Positions 38,864 to 48,204 of a stretch of DNA of 64,000 nucleotides are shown one piece after another. Origin of the DNA: Rhodococcus rhodochrous (lineage in GTDB: Bacteria; Actinomycetota; Actinomycetes; Mycobacteriales; Mycobacteriaceae); contig NZ_CP027557.1 of assembly GCF_014854695.1 (NCBI RefSeq), forward strand, positions 5,124,891-5,188,890, in the 5' to 3' direction. Every line of letters starts with the position of its first letter. Position 1 is the first letter of the stretch. Below the pieces are notes generated by a model. It saw only the letters and a program-made list of their open reading frames with translations. It had not been told where the DNA came from and made no database searches. The position numbers were made by a program, and so were the translations under genes.

Positions 38864-39554
38864 GGGCCACCTTGTTCCGGTAGACGAACCGCACGAACAG
38901 GCACACCACGAACAGCCCGAGGCCGACGACGAGCATCTGCTCCTTCGCGACCAGCAACGCAACGAGACCGCAGACCAGCGCGATCACCGGTGCCGGCACG
39001 TCGCGGTTGGCGCGGAAGGCATCGATGGCGAGGACCGCGAACAGCGCCGTGAGCGCGAACTCGAGCCCGGCGAGTCCCTCCGGGAGCACCGCGCCGATCA
39101 GCGCGCCGACCGTGCCCGACACCACCCACATCAGTTGGCACAGCACCTGGACCGTGAGGATGCGGGTTCCCGTCAGCTGCTCACGTGCCTTGGGCGCGAC
39201 GATCGCGTACGACTCGTCGGTGAGCGCGTACACGCCGTAGAGACGCCCGAGCCTGCTGCGGATGCGGTGCAGGGGGAACGACAGGCCGTAGAAGACGTGC
39301 CGGAAGTTCACGAGCAACGTCGCCGCCGCGACCGACGCGAGCGGGGTGACCGCCGCGATGAGACCGATCGCGAGGAACTCCATCGACCCCGCGTAGATGA
39401 CGGTGGAGAAGATCGGTGCCCACCACCAGTCGAACCCGCCCTGGGTGAGCACCACCCCGAACGCGAGCCCCAGCGGAATCAGTCCGAGACCGACGGCCCA
39501 GGAGTCCGCGATACCCGCGCGGATCTCGAGGGAGCGACGGTCGGGCATGCTCAT
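38856..39554 (-). CDS. azlC: AzlC large subunit of branched-chain amino-acid exporter
   Basis: 232 residues with five to seven membrane segments. Family motifs: GLIPLGLAFGVVLTQGG, FSTVIYAGSMEFLAIGLI and LLVNFRHVFYGLSFP. ATG at 39554 (MSMPDRR; 39548 is the alternative) gives the normal AzlC length; the longer open frame to 40220 is antisense to the M50 gene. Weak Shine-Dalgarno. Divergent from the M50 peptidase gene, 84 bases away. Confidence 0.88.
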   Translation of the reverse strand: MSMPDRRSLEIRAGIADSWAVGLGLIPLGLAFGVVLTQGGFDWWWAPIFSTVIYAGSMEFLAIGLIAAVTPLASVAAATLLVNFRHVFYGLSFPLHRIRSRLGRLYGVYALTDESYAIVAPKAREQLTGTRILTVQVLCQLMWVVSGTVGALIGAVLPEGLAGLEFALTALFAVLAIDAFRANRDVPAPVIALVCGLVALLVAKEQMLVVGLGLFVVCLFVRFVYRNKVARA

Positions 39555-39638
39555 CAGGCTATCGCCGGGGCAGTGGTCTCTACGCCCGGCCCTGCCGGAC
39601 TCGGAGCCACCCGTGTCCGGCCCGAAGGAAGGTGATCT

Positions 39639-40370
39639 GTGTCCACCTCGTTCACGGAGGTCGTGTCCTCCGCGTGGCAGGCCGTGTCGACCGTCGACGA
39701 GCCCGCACCGACGATGGTCGTCGTCGGGACGGCGATCGTCGCGCTCGTGCTCGTGACCGTCCGTCCGCTGTGGTTGAAGACCCGCCATGTCATCACGCAG
39801 GCGCACGAGGGGTCGCACGCGCTGGTCGCAGCGCTCGTGGGCCGCAAACTGTCGGGTATCCGCCTGCACAGCGACACCTCGGGGGTGATGGTGTCGTCCG
39901 GCAATCCGCGCGGTCCCGGCATGGTCGCGACGACCTTCGCGGGGTACACCGGCCCGGCCGTGCTCGGTTTCGCCGCGGCGACGCTGTTGACGCTGGACCG
40001 GCCCGCCGCGGTCCTGTGGTCGATCCTCGCCGCGCTCGCCGTCCTGTTGCTGCTGATCCGCAATCTGTACGGCTTCGTCTCCGTGGTGATCGCGGGAGCG
40101 CTCGTCGGCGCGGCCGCCTATCTCGGTGATCCGGTGGTTCGGTACACCGCGGCATACCTGATCACCTGGGTGCTGCTCCTCGGCGCGACCCGCCCGGTCC
40201 TCGAACTCGCCCGCACCCATTCGCGTGGTCGCGGCCGGGGTTCGGATGCCGACCAGTTGCGCTGGCTCACCCGGCTCCCGGCCGCGGTGTGGATCGCGCT
40301 GTTCGCGATCGTCACAGCGGGTACCGCCTTCTACGGCGTCACACGGATCGTGGTGACCCAGCTGTCCTGA
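39639..40370 (+). CDS. M50B-type membrane zinc metallopeptidase
   Basis: 243 residues with about six membrane segments. The zinc motif HEGSH (HExxH) lies in ITQAHEGSHALVAALVGRK at the start of a hydrophobic helix. Small M50 proteins of this kind resemble site-2 proteases in layout but have no PDZ domain; the substrate is unknown. GTG at 39639 follows gaagga. The stop is 4 bases from the stop of the convergent synthetase gene. Confidence 0.8.
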   Translation: MSTSFTEVVSSAWQAVSTVDEPAPTMVVVGTAIVALVLVTVRPLWLKTRHVITQAHEGSHALVAALVGRKLSGIRLHSDTSGVMVSSGNPRGPGMVATTFAGYTGPAVLGFAAATLLTLDRPAAVLWSILAALAVLLLLIRNLYGFVSVVIAGALVGAAAYLGDPVVRYTAAYLITWVLLLGATRPVLELARTHSRGRGRGSDADQLRWLTRLPAAVWIALFAIVTAGTAFYGVTRIVVTQLS

Positions 40371-40374
40371 ATCG

Positions 40375-41925
40375 TCAGGGCGCCGGCGACACCTCGTCGT
40401 AGCGGGCGAGCAGGGCCCGGCGCAGGATCTTGCCGCTGGGCAGTCGCGGAACCTCGCCGAACTCGATCGTGCGCGGCACCTTGAAGTGCGCGAGGCGTTC
40501 GCGGGTGTACTCGACGAGTTCGGCCGCGAGGGCGTCGTCCGCCCGCACGCCGTCCACGGGTGTGATGACGGCGTGGACGCGTTGGCCCATCTCCTCGTCG
40601 GGCAGGCCGACGACGGCGACGTCGAGGACGGCTGGGTGCACCGTCAGCACGTCCTCGGCCTCGACGGGGTAGATGTTGACGCCGCCGGACAGGATCAGAT
40701 CGGCGCGCCGCGCCGAGAGGTACAGGTAACCGTCCTCGTCGACGTGCCCCAGATCGCCGAGGGTCGTCCAGCCCTTGTCGTTGTAGGCGGCGGCGGTCTT
40801 CGCCGGATCACCGTGGTACTCGAAGTCCAGGCCGTCGCCGATCCACACCTGGCCGATCTCGCCGGGCCCGAGTTCGCGGCCGGACTCGTCGCAGATGTGC
40901 ACCTGACCCAGGGTCGGACGGCCGACGGAACCGCGGTGCTCGAGCCATTCCGGTGTCGTGATCATGAAGAAACCGTTGCCTTCGCTGCCCGCATAGAACT
41001 CGAGGATCTTCGGCCCGAACCACTCGATCATGCGTTCCTTGACCTCGACCGGGCACGGCGCCGCCGCGTGGACCACGACACGCAGGCTCGACACGTCGTA
41101 GCGCGTGCGGGTCGGTTCGGGGAGCTTGAGCAACCGCACGAACATCGTCGGGACGAACTGGGCATGGGTGACGCCGTACCGCTCGATGGCGTCGAGTGTG
41201 CGTTCGGCGTCGAAGGTCTCCATCACCAGCGCCGTGCCCCCGTTGCGGACGGTTCCCATCGTCCAGCCGAGCGGTGCCGCGTGGTAGAGCGGTCCGGGGC
41301 TGAGGTAGACGGAGTGCGGACCGAATCCGAAGGCGTCGCGCATCGTCGAGTCGATGGCCAGGCCCGTGCCGAACGGGGCGCCGGTGAGCGCGGGCAGGAT
41401 TCCCTTCGGACGTCCCGTGGTGCCCGACGAGTACAGCATGTAGTACCCCTCGAGTTCGTCGTCGACGGGTGTATCGGGCAGGGCCGAAACAACGTCGGCG
41501 AGGATCTCGGCGCCGCTCGGCGAGCTGTCACCGGTGGTGAACCGCGCCCCGAGGACGGGGTTGCCGCCGCCGACGACCGCTCCGAGGCGGTCGAGACGTT
41601 CCGAGTGCACGAGCACACGCGCACCGCAGTTCTCGACCACGTAGGCGGCCTCGTCGTCGGACAGGTGCCAGTTGACGGGCGTGTAGAGCAGGCCGGTGCG
41701 CTGCGCCGCCCACACCACGGGGAAGACGTCGAGGCAGTTCTCCATGAGGATCGCGATGTGGTCGCCGGCCCGCAGGCCGCGCTGCCGGAACAGGTGGGCG
41801 ATGCGGTTGGACGCGGATTCGAGTTCGCGGTAGGTGAGTGTTGCACCGTCCTCGACCATGACGATCGCGGGCTTGTCGCCGAAGGCGGCGGCGAGATCGG
41901 TCGGGTTCATCGACGGCATCGTCAT
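40375..41925 (-). CDS. Acyl-CoA synthetase (FadD-type AMP ligase), unit 1 of acyl-CoA cluster
   Basis: 516-residue ANL-superfamily ligase that activates a carboxylic acid with ATP and CoA. Motifs: P-loop YSSGTTGRPKG, adenine site YAGSEG, hinge Asp in TTLGDLGHVDEDGYLYL, and catalytic Lys in LPSGKILRR near the C terminus. ATG at 41925. Its promoter region contains one copy of the cluster palindrome (41961-41976) 35 bases upstream, and is shared with the divergent ACAD gene. The acid activated is unknown. Confidence 0.82.
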   Translation of the reverse strand: MTMPSMNPTDLAAAFGDKPAIVMVEDGATLTYRELESASNRIAHLFRQRGLRAGDHIAILMENCLDVFPVVWAAQRTGLLYTPVNWHLSDDEAAYVVENCGARVLVHSERLDRLGAVVGGGNPVLGARFTTGDSSPSGAEILADVVSALPDTPVDDELEGYYMLYSSGTTGRPKGILPALTGAPFGTGLAIDSTMRDAFGFGPHSVYLSPGPLYHAAPLGWTMGTVRNGGTALVMETFDAERTLDAIERYGVTHAQFVPTMFVRLLKLPEPTRTRYDVSSLRVVVHAAAPCPVEVKERMIEWFGPKILEFYAGSEGNGFFMITTPEWLEHRGSVGRPTLGQVHICDESGRELGPGEIGQVWIGDGLDFEYHGDPAKTAAAYNDKGWTTLGDLGHVDEDGYLYLSARRADLILSGGVNIYPVEAEDVLTVHPAVLDVAVVGLPDEEMGQRVHAVITPVDGVRADDALAAELVEYTRERLAHFKVPRTIEFGEVPRLPSGKILRRALLARYDEVSPAP

Positions 41926-41960
41926 CGGTCACTCCCTCGTGGACATCGGCGACAAGTATT

Positions 41961-41976
41961 ACCTGTATAACGATGT
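41961..41976. promoter_or_regulatory. Cluster operator site A
   Basis: ACCTGTATAACGATGT, 11 of 16 positions equal to the proposed consensus ACATAGTTAACTATGT. Upstream of the synthetase gene at 40375-41925. Confidence 0.45.
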
Positions 41977-42046
41977 GTCGGCCAGGCTTCGTCGAAAACT
42001 CTTCCGATATCGCGAGCAGTTCCGAGGGGTCCACAAACTTCGGCAC

Positions 42047-42062
42047 ACATGGTTAACTACGT
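42047..42062. promoter_or_regulatory. Cluster operator site B
   Basis: ACATGGTTAACTACGT, 14 of 16 equal to the consensus; perfect GTTAAC core. It ends 24 bases before the ACAD start at 42087, overlapping the likely promoter. Confidence 0.6.
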
Positions 42063-42086
42063 TGACGACCACATCGAAGGAGCGTC

Positions 42087-43142
42087 ATGGACTTCGCGTT
42101 GAGCGACGAACAGGTGGCCCTCGGCGAGAGCGAGCGCGCGTGGCTCACCAAGAACGACCCGATCACCGCGCGCAGACCGGGCATCGACGACGGACCCGCG
42201 CACCTCCCTACCGACGGACTCCGCCACCTCGCGCACTCGGGCTCGATCGGGCTGCTCACCACCGAGACGGGCGGCACCCACGTCGATCTGGCCGTGCTCG
42301 TCGAGGAACACGGACGGGCCGGCAGCGCGCTTCCCGTCGCTGAACTGGCAGTCGCGGCAAGTCTTCTCGAGACGATCGGTCATCCCGCGGCCGCAGCGGC
42401 GGAGAGCGGTGAGCGCGTCGTGCTGCCCGCCCTGTCGTCACCCGAGAAGTCCGGCCTGCAGGCACGATTCGACGGGGACGCACTGGTTCTGAGCGGTACG
42501 ACGGCACCGATCACCGGCCTGATCGATGCGCACGACATCCTGCTGGTCGCGGTCACCGACACCGGCGCGGAGATCGCGGCGGTCGTGCCCGTGGAGACGC
42601 TCACCGTGCGACCGCTCGACGCGCTCGACCTCACACGCTCGTGGGCCGTCGCCGACCTCGACGTCACGCTTCCGCAGGATTCGTGGTTCTCCCTGCCGAC
42701 CGGCATCGCGGCCTTCACCCACGACCGTCTTGCGACCTTCCGAGCGGTCGATGCTCTCGGTGCCGCTGCGCGTCTCGTCGACCTGAGCATCGACTACGTC
42801 GGTAGCAGAACACAGTTCGGCACGGTGATCGGCAGCTTCCAGGCCGTGAAGCACCACTGCGCGAACATGGCGACGACGACCGAGGCCTCCCGCGCGACAC
42901 TCTGGGCCGCCGCCGTCGCACTCGACGGGGACGATCCCGTAGCACGCGCTCGGGCGGTGTCCGCCGCGGTCGCGTTCGCATGCTCCGGAGCGTCCACCAC
43001 CGCCCAGACGGCTCTGCAGGTCCACGGCGGGATCGGTTTCACGTGGGAACACGACGTGCACCTGCTGCTCCGCCGCATCAAGGTCGACGAACTGCTCGAC
43101 GGTTCGGTGTCGTACCACCGCCGTCGACTCGCCGTCGCCTGA
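42087..43142 (+). CDS. Acyl-CoA dehydrogenase subunit, TWEH type
   Basis: 351-residue member of the short ACAD class that works as one half of heteromeric enzymes such as the FadE pairs of steroid catabolism. C-terminal signature LQVHGGIGFTWEHDVHLLLRR (residues about 308-328) and RTQFGTVIGSFQAVKHHCANM. The N-terminal substrate half is poorly conserved. The stand-alone ACAD at 44781-45968 is the complementary type, so the two may form an alpha2beta2 enzyme although transcribed convergently. ATG at 42087 follows gaaggag. Confidence 0.8.
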   Translation: MDFALSDEQVALGESERAWLTKNDPITARRPGIDDGPAHLPTDGLRHLAHSGSIGLLTTETGGTHVDLAVLVEEHGRAGSALPVAELAVAASLLETIGHPAAAAAESGERVVLPALSSPEKSGLQARFDGDALVLSGTTAPITGLIDAHDILLVAVTDTGAEIAAVVPVETLTVRPLDALDLTRSWAVADLDVTLPQDSWFSLPTGIAAFTHDRLATFRAVDALGAAARLVDLSIDYVGSRTQFGTVIGSFQAVKHHCANMATTTEASRATLWAAAVALDGDDPVARARAVSAAVAFACSGASTTAQTALQVHGGIGFTWEHDVHLLLRRIKVDELLDGSVSYHRRRLAVA

Positions 43143-43153
43143 GACACCGAAAA

Positions 43154-43189
43154 AAAGGGGGCGGGATCCATCCGGATCCCGCCCCCTTT
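43154..43189. terminator. Bidirectional terminator
   Basis: Perfect 16-bp arms (43154-43169 and 43174-43189), 4-base loop, flanked by an A-run on the left and TTT on the right. It serves the convergent ACAD (+) and synthetase (-) genes. Strongest terminator in the window. Confidence 0.88.
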
Positions 43190-43197
43190 CCTGTGCA

Positions 43198-44709
43198 CTA
43201 TCGGGCGCGGGACGATTCGATCTCGTCCACCATCTCCAGCAGCCGACGACGGTCGACCTTGAGCGACACACTGCGGGGCAGGGCATCGACCCTGTGGATC
43301 TCCACCGGGATCTCGTAGGCCGTCAACCGGGTGCGCAGGAAGGTCTTCAGTTCGTCGACGTCGACATCCTCTGCACCCTGGACGGTTTCGATCACGGCGA
43401 CCGGTACGTGTCCGAGCCGCTCGTCGGGACGGCCGAAGACCGACGCATCGAGAATCGACGGGTGGGCCCGCAGTGCGTTGCAGACGGTTTCGGGCTGGAT
43501 TTTGAAACCACCACGGACGATCGCGTCGTCGGCCCGGCCGTCGATGTAGAGGAAACCGTCCTCGTCGAGATGCGCGAGATCGCTGGTGCGCACCCAGTCG
43601 CCGACACCCGTGCCGGTCTGCGGTGAACTCACCTCGAGGCGACCGGTGCTCCCCTCGGGCAGCACCGCGCCGTTCTCGTCGACCGTGCGCATCCGCACCC
43701 CCGGGAAGGGCCGGCCGACGCTGCCACGTTTGTGTTCCCACCACTGCTTGATGAGGGGCTTCGTCCACCCCGCTACGGCACCACCGAATTCCGTTGCCCC
43801 GTACATGATCATGATGGGAATGCCGTACCGGTCGGTGAACTCGTCGGCCAGTTCCGGGCTGACGAAGGTGGTGCCTGCGGTGATGGCCCGGAGGGTCGCG
43901 AGCTTCTCCTTCGGCACGTCGGCGTTGAGCACCGACCGCATGGCCGCCGGCGGGAGACCCGCGACGATCATCCGGTGCTCGTAGACCGCGTCGACCCAGC
44001 CCTCGACGGTGAAACGGGGCATCAGCACGATCGGGCGTGCTTCCGACAGCGACTGGATCACGCCCCACAATCCGCCGATGTGCACCATCGACAAGGAGAT
44101 CAACGCCACGGGGCCGGTGAAGGGTTCGTGATCGCCTCTCCCCTTGCCGGTGTGCCCGTGCACGGCCTCGAGGGCGGCCTCGAGTTGGCGCCAGGTCAGT
44201 GGAACCCGCTTCGGCGGGCCGGTGGTACCGGAGGTGAACATCTCGACGGCGACCGGGTCCTGCTCGTCCGGGCGGGGCGGGACGGGAGCGTCGCCGAACA
44301 CGCGTGAGACGTCCGAACCGTCCACGGCGACACCGACGATGCCCGCTGCGGCGATGGGTGCGGCGAACTCCTCGTCGGCCCAGTACTCGCGCGGTGCGAG
44401 GATCACATCCGGGTGGGCCCCGACCGCGTCCTCGACGATCCGCCGCGACGGCTGGGCCGGGTTGAGGGTGAGCAGCACCCGGTCGTGTCGCAGAATCGCG
44501 ATCAGGGACGCGATCGATTCGGTGCGGTTGATCAGCACGACGCCGATCCGGCTGCGTGGCCCGCACCCGAGTCGTTCGAGCTCCGCGTCGATTCGCTCGG
44601 CCGTGTCACGCACCTGCGCCCACGTGTGCCAGGTCTTGTCCTCCTGCACCATGTTCGCACTGTCGGGGGTCGACCACAGCAGGGTCAACGCCTCTCTGAT
44701 GCCCGTCAT
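43198..44709 (-). CDS. Acyl-CoA synthetase, unit 2 of acyl-CoA cluster
   Basis: 503-residue ANL ligase. P-loop MFTSGTTGPPKRVPLT, adenine site MYGATEFGG, hinge WVRTSDLAHLDEDGFLYIDGRADD, and C-terminal catalytic Lys probably in SVSLKVDRR, where most relatives have Gly-Lys. ATG at 44709 follows gaggagg; the longer open frame to 44886 lies in the neighbour and is rejected. Last gene of the MaoC-crotonase-ACAD-synthetase operon, 71 bases after the ACAD gene. Confidence 0.8.
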   Translation of the reverse strand: MTGIREALTLLWSTPDSANMVQEDKTWHTWAQVRDTAERIDAELERLGCGPRSRIGVVLINRTESIASLIAILRHDRVLLTLNPAQPSRRIVEDAVGAHPDVILAPREYWADEEFAAPIAAAGIVGVAVDGSDVSRVFGDAPVPPRPDEQDPVAVEMFTSGTTGPPKRVPLTWRQLEAALEAVHGHTGKGRGDHEPFTGPVALISLSMVHIGGLWGVIQSLSEARPIVLMPRFTVEGWVDAVYEHRMIVAGLPPAAMRSVLNADVPKEKLATLRAITAGTTFVSPELADEFTDRYGIPIMIMYGATEFGGAVAGWTKPLIKQWWEHKRGSVGRPFPGVRMRTVDENGAVLPEGSTGRLEVSSPQTGTGVGDWVRTSDLAHLDEDGFLYIDGRADDAIVRGGFKIQPETVCNALRAHPSILDASVFGRPDERLGHVPVAVIETVQGAEDVDVDELKTFLRTRLTAYEIPVEIHRVDALPRSVSLKVDRRRLLEMVDEIESSRAR

Positions 44710-44780
44710 CGCGGAGCCTCCTCTTCGGTCGACCCGAAGGTGTTCGTAGTGCCGGCCGGCGATCCGGCCGGGAGCGCGCC

Positions 44781-45968
44781 TCAGCGCGGAAGACCGAGCC
44801 CTCTCTCGGCGATCATGTTGCGCATGATCTCCGAGGTGCCGCCGGCGATGGTGTACGCGCGGGCGTACAGGAATTCGTCCTGCCACCGGCCCCCGTCGAC
44901 GACCTGCGGGTCGCCCTCGACGAGGATGCCGTCCTCACCTGCGAGTTCCAGAGCGAATCGTGCGGTCTCGACGCCGATCTCGCTGAACATCAGCTTGGCC
45001 ATGGCGGCGTCGTGGGGGCGTTCGGTGCCCCGCGACCAGCGGCCGATGTTCGCGTACACCAGTGCCGACAATGCTTCGACGGACGCCTGGAGTTCGCCGA
45101 TCCGTTCCTGCACCGCACCGTCCTCGATCGCGGGACGTCCGTACCGGATCGTCCTGCGTGCGAGTTCCTTCAGCGCGTCGACGTCCTGCTGCAGGCGCAC
45201 TGCTGCCGACGCCACGGCGCTGCGTTCGTGGGCGAGACTCGAATTCGCGATCAGCCAGCCGTTGTCGAGGTCGCCGATGAGCGCGTCGGACCCGACGGGA
45301 ACGTCGTCGAGGAAGATCTCGTTGAAATCCGAGGTTCCGGTCATCTCCCGCAGCGGCCGCACGTCGACGCCCGGCGACCGCATGTCGAGCAGGAACGCGC
45401 TGATACCACGGTGTTTCGGTGCGTCGGGATTCGTCCGGGCCAGGAGGTAACCGTAGTCGGCCCAGTGTCCGTTGGTCGTCCACACCTTCTGGCCGGTGAC
45501 GGTGAACCCGCCGTCGGCCGGCACTGCCTTCGTGCGCAGGGACGCGAGGTCGCTGCCGGAACCCGGCTCGCTGAACAGCTGGCAGAAGACGAGTTCGCCC
45601 GATCGGATACCGGGCAGATACTTCTCGCGCTGTTCCTCCGTGCCGAAGTCGATCAGCGCATGTGCGACCAGCAGTCCGGCTCCTTGCACCGCGGCCGGAG
45701 CCCGGCCGCGTGCCAGCTCCTCCCCGACGACGACGTCCTTCTCCGGTGAGTGTGCTGCCCCGGCACCGCCGTAGCGCTCCGGCCAGTCGGCACCGATGTA
45801 CCCGGCTTCGAAGAGTGTGCGGGTCCATTCCTTCAGCACCGCGAGTTCGTCGGCGTCGTCGGCGCTGCGCACACCCGCCTTCACCGGCACGTCGGGTTTG
45901 TGGGTCTCGACGAACTCGCGTACCTCTTTGCGGAACTGCTCGAGTTCGGGTGTCAGTCCGTAGTCCAT
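44781..45968 (-). CDS. Acyl-CoA dehydrogenase subunit, canonical type
   Basis: 395 residues. Shows the FAD-binding stretch FCQLFSEPGSGSDLASLRTKA, WTTNGHWADYGYLLART, and the C-terminal GGTSEIMRNMIAERGLGLPR typical of actinobacterial FadE proteins. It probably introduces a 2,3 double bond into the CoA ester, passing electrons to ETF, perhaps together with the TWEH-type subunit at 42087. ATG at 45968 is 1 base after the crotonase stop, so translation is coupled. Confidence 0.85.
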   Translation of the reverse strand: MDYGLTPELEQFRKEVREFVETHKPDVPVKAGVRSADDADELAVLKEWTRTLFEAGYIGADWPERYGGAGAAHSPEKDVVVGEELARGRAPAAVQGAGLLVAHALIDFGTEEQREKYLPGIRSGELVFCQLFSEPGSGSDLASLRTKAVPADGGFTVTGQKVWTTNGHWADYGYLLARTNPDAPKHRGISAFLLDMRSPGVDVRPLREMTGTSDFNEIFLDDVPVGSDALIGDLDNGWLIANSSLAHERSAVASAAVRLQQDVDALKELARRTIRYGRPAIEDGAVQERIGELQASVEALSALVYANIGRWSRGTERPHDAAMAKLMFSEIGVETARFALELAGEDGILVEGDPQVVDGGRWQDEFLYARAYTIAGGTSEIMRNMIAERGLGLPR

Positions 45969-45969
45969 G

Positions 45970-46752
45970 TCAGCGCACCTCGTAGTCGCGCGTGGGGACC
46001 TGGGACCGATCGACCTGAGCCAGGCCGATGGGATTGCCGAGATCGGTGTACATCATCCCGGCGGCGAGAGCGTGTGATCGTGTGCGGTCCTTGGACTCCC
46101 AGATCGCGCGAATGCTGCCCTGGATCGCGGCCGGCGGTTTGGCGGCGATCCGTTCGGCGAGCTGCTGCGCGCGATCCCACAGCGCGTCCCGGGCGACGAT
46201 CTCGCTGACGAAGCCGATCTCGTAGGCCCTCTTCGCGGACATGCGTTCGTCGAGACCGAGCAGCACCATGCGCAGCACCTCACCGATGGGGATGCGGTGT
46301 GCGAGGCCGATCGGTTCGAGTGCGGCGACCATGCCGTAGGAGACGTGCGGATCGAAGAACTGGGCGTCCTCGCTCGCGACGATGATGTCGGCCTCGTTGA
46401 GCCAGTAGAGCGCGCCGCCGGCGACCATGCCGTGGACCGCGCACACGAGCGGTTTCCAACAGTTGTTCTGTTTGGGCGACAGGTCGACACCGGGATCGCG
46501 ACGGCTGAAGACGTTGTCGGACAGGAAGGTCCCCTCGTGGACATCGACGCCGGTGCTGAACGCGCGCTCACCGTTGGCCCGGAGGACGACGACGTGCACG
46601 TCGTCGGTCTCGGAGGCGTAGTGCCACAACTCCCGGAACTCGGCGCGCATCGTGTCGGTGAAGGAGTTGAGCTTGTCGGGGCGATCGAGCGTGATGGTCA
46701 GGACGTGGTCCTTCAGCTCGGCGATCACCGTGGTCGTACCGGTCAGATCCAC
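45970..46752 (-). CDS. Crotonase-superfamily protein without the classical glutamates
   Basis: 260 residues. The crotonase fold is clear: LTITLDRPDKLNSF, oxyanion-hole FSTGVDVHEG and HGMVAGGALYWLNEADI. By manual alignment to rat enoyl-CoA hydratase the two catalytic glutamates are replaced: Glu144 by His136 (DPHVSYG) and Glu164 by Arg161. Simple hydration is therefore unlikely; a hydrolase, isomerase, lyase or other CoA-ester reaction fits better. ATG at 46752 follows gaggagg. Between the MaoC and ACAD genes in one operon. Confidence 0.8.
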   Translation of the reverse strand: MDLTGTTTVIAELKDHVLTITLDRPDKLNSFTDTMRAEFRELWHYASETDDVHVVVLRANGERAFSTGVDVHEGTFLSDNVFSRRDPGVDLSPKQNNCWKPLVCAVHGMVAGGALYWLNEADIIVASEDAQFFDPHVSYGMVAALEPIGLAHRIPIGEVLRMVLLGLDERMSAKRAYEIGFVSEIVARDALWDRAQQLAERIAAKPPAAIQGSIRAIWESKDRTRSHALAAGMMYTDLGNPIGLAQVDRSQVPTRDYEVR

Positions 46753-46822
46753 AGGTCCTCCTCGAGCCGCTCGTTGCGCGTCGCCTCATCCTGCCCCGCT
46801 GCCGGCAGGGACGGGTGGCCTT

Positions 46823-48109
46823 TCACGACGCCGCCCCGTTTCCTGCCCGCCGCTCGCGGCGCAGCTCGGCGTCGCGTTCGAGCATCCGCGCTGCGAGCTG
46901 TTCGAACTCGGCGGGAGCGGCGGGCAGCGCGACCGCGCCGCCGACGCGCGACGGGAGTGCGATGGTGGCGGTGGCGGGGCAGGTGACCTCACCGCGCTGG
47001 CTGGTGCCACGCAACTCCACGTCGACGAGATGACGCCCGCCCTCGGTGCGCTTGCCGACGACCTCACCGGTGAAGGTGTGGGTGTCGCCGAGGTAGTTGA
47101 ACTTGCGCATCTGACTCGACATCGATTCGAGCCAGGCGTCGTCGCCCATCCAGTCGGTGAGATAGTGGCTCAGCCAGCAGTCGCGCATCATGCCGTAGTC
47201 GTAGGCGGCCGGCAGGCCGATGGAGCGGGCGTAGCCGCTGTCCCAATGGATCCGCTGCGCGACGTCGGGCACGCCCTGCTCGTTCGGGATGTAGAACGGC
47301 GCGATGCGTTGGCGGTTCTTGTAGGCGAGGCGGCTCGCGCACGGGGTGTACGGGGCGAAACCGTATCCGCCGGAGTGGAAGACGACCATGTCGGTGGTGG
47401 TCAACGGCCCCTTGGCCATCGTGCCGAGACTCTCCCCGACCTCGACGTCCTCCCAGTAACGGGTGTTCGTGCCGCGCACCTGCTCCTGCGCGTAGATCTC
47501 GTCGATCCTCGCGATGTCGTCGGGGGTGTAGGAGGCCGGTTCGATCGAGTCGTACTTCTTGCGCTTCTTCGACTCGTGGCGCTCGGTGTGGATGGTGATG
47601 ACCCGCTGGGTCTGGACCACCTCGGCGCGCTGGTTGAACTGCACCTGGAGGCCGGTGATGATGAGCGAACGCCCGGCGAACTCGGATTGCTTCTCCTCGA
47701 CCTTCTCGGTGCCGTGGAAACCGTACAGGGTGTCGCCGTCGAGGACCGGCCGGTACCAGTGGGTCGTGGTGCCGGAGACGAACACGTGGATCCCTCGGAA
47801 GGAGGGTCGGCGCTGCTCTCGGGGCACGGGATCTGCCAGCAGTTCCTTGCGGACGGCGATGTTGACCATCGGGGGCGCGATCTGGCCTCCCCACCGGGTC
47901 GCGGCACCGTATTCCTCGTCGGTGAACAGCGGATTGTCGTCGCCGTAGCTACGCGCGAAGTTCCGCATGATGTCGGGTGAGGCGCGTGTGTACTGCTCCC
48001 GCTGCGTCATGGCGTGGTAGACGCCGACGAGATCTCTCGCCCGTGCAATGTCTTCATCGCGGAAGGTGTAGATCTCCGAAGGCTTCTCGGTCTTCTCCGA
48101 CGTGGTCAT
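46823..48109 (-). CDS. Double-hotdog MaoC-type dehydratase
   Basis: 428 residues with two hotdog halves. The N-terminal MaoC_dehydrat_N-like half (about 30-180) contains FARSYGDDNPLFTDEEYGAATRWGG, a hydratase-2-like motif in which the usual His after GDxNP is replaced by Phe. The second half (about 215-400) contains SIGLPAAYDYGMMRDCWLSHYLTDW and FNYLGDTHTFTGEV. It may hydrate the enoyl-CoA made by the ACAD, taking the place of a crotonase hydratase. ATG at 48109 follows ggaggt. First gene of a four-gene operon with operator site C 64 bases upstream. Confidence 0.78.
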   Translation of the reverse strand: MTTSEKTEKPSEIYTFRDEDIARARDLVGVYHAMTQREQYTRASPDIMRNFARSYGDDNPLFTDEEYGAATRWGGQIAPPMVNIAVRKELLADPVPREQRRPSFRGIHVFVSGTTTHWYRPVLDGDTLYGFHGTEKVEEKQSEFAGRSLIITGLQVQFNQRAEVVQTQRVITIHTERHESKKRKKYDSIEPASYTPDDIARIDEIYAQEQVRGTNTRYWEDVEVGESLGTMAKGPLTTTDMVVFHSGGYGFAPYTPCASRLAYKNRQRIAPFYIPNEQGVPDVAQRIHWDSGYARSIGLPAAYDYGMMRDCWLSHYLTDWMGDDAWLESMSSQMRKFNYLGDTHTFTGEVVGKRTEGGRHLVDVELRGTSQRGEVTCPATATIALPSRVGGAVALPAAPAEFEQLAARMLERDAELRRERRAGNGAAS

Positions 48110-48172
48110 CGACTACCTCCGTATAGGGGACGACGCTCGACGCGAGCGGCCCGTGTCACCCACAGTAGGGCA

Positions 48173-48188
48173 ACCTAGTTATACATGT
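48173..48188. promoter_or_regulatory. Cluster operator site C
   Basis: ACCTAGTTATACATGT, 12 of 16 equal to the consensus. Upstream of the MaoC-crotonase-ACAD-synthetase operon, just past the end of the synthetase gene at 48205. Confidence 0.5.
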
Positions 48189-48204
48189 AAAGACCTGGCG
48201 AACC

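Noticed and set aside
45400-45500. Additional copies of the cluster palindrome inside genes
   Set aside because: Only weak partial matches were seen within coding sequence; nothing near 11 of 16 was found by eye outside the promoter gaps.
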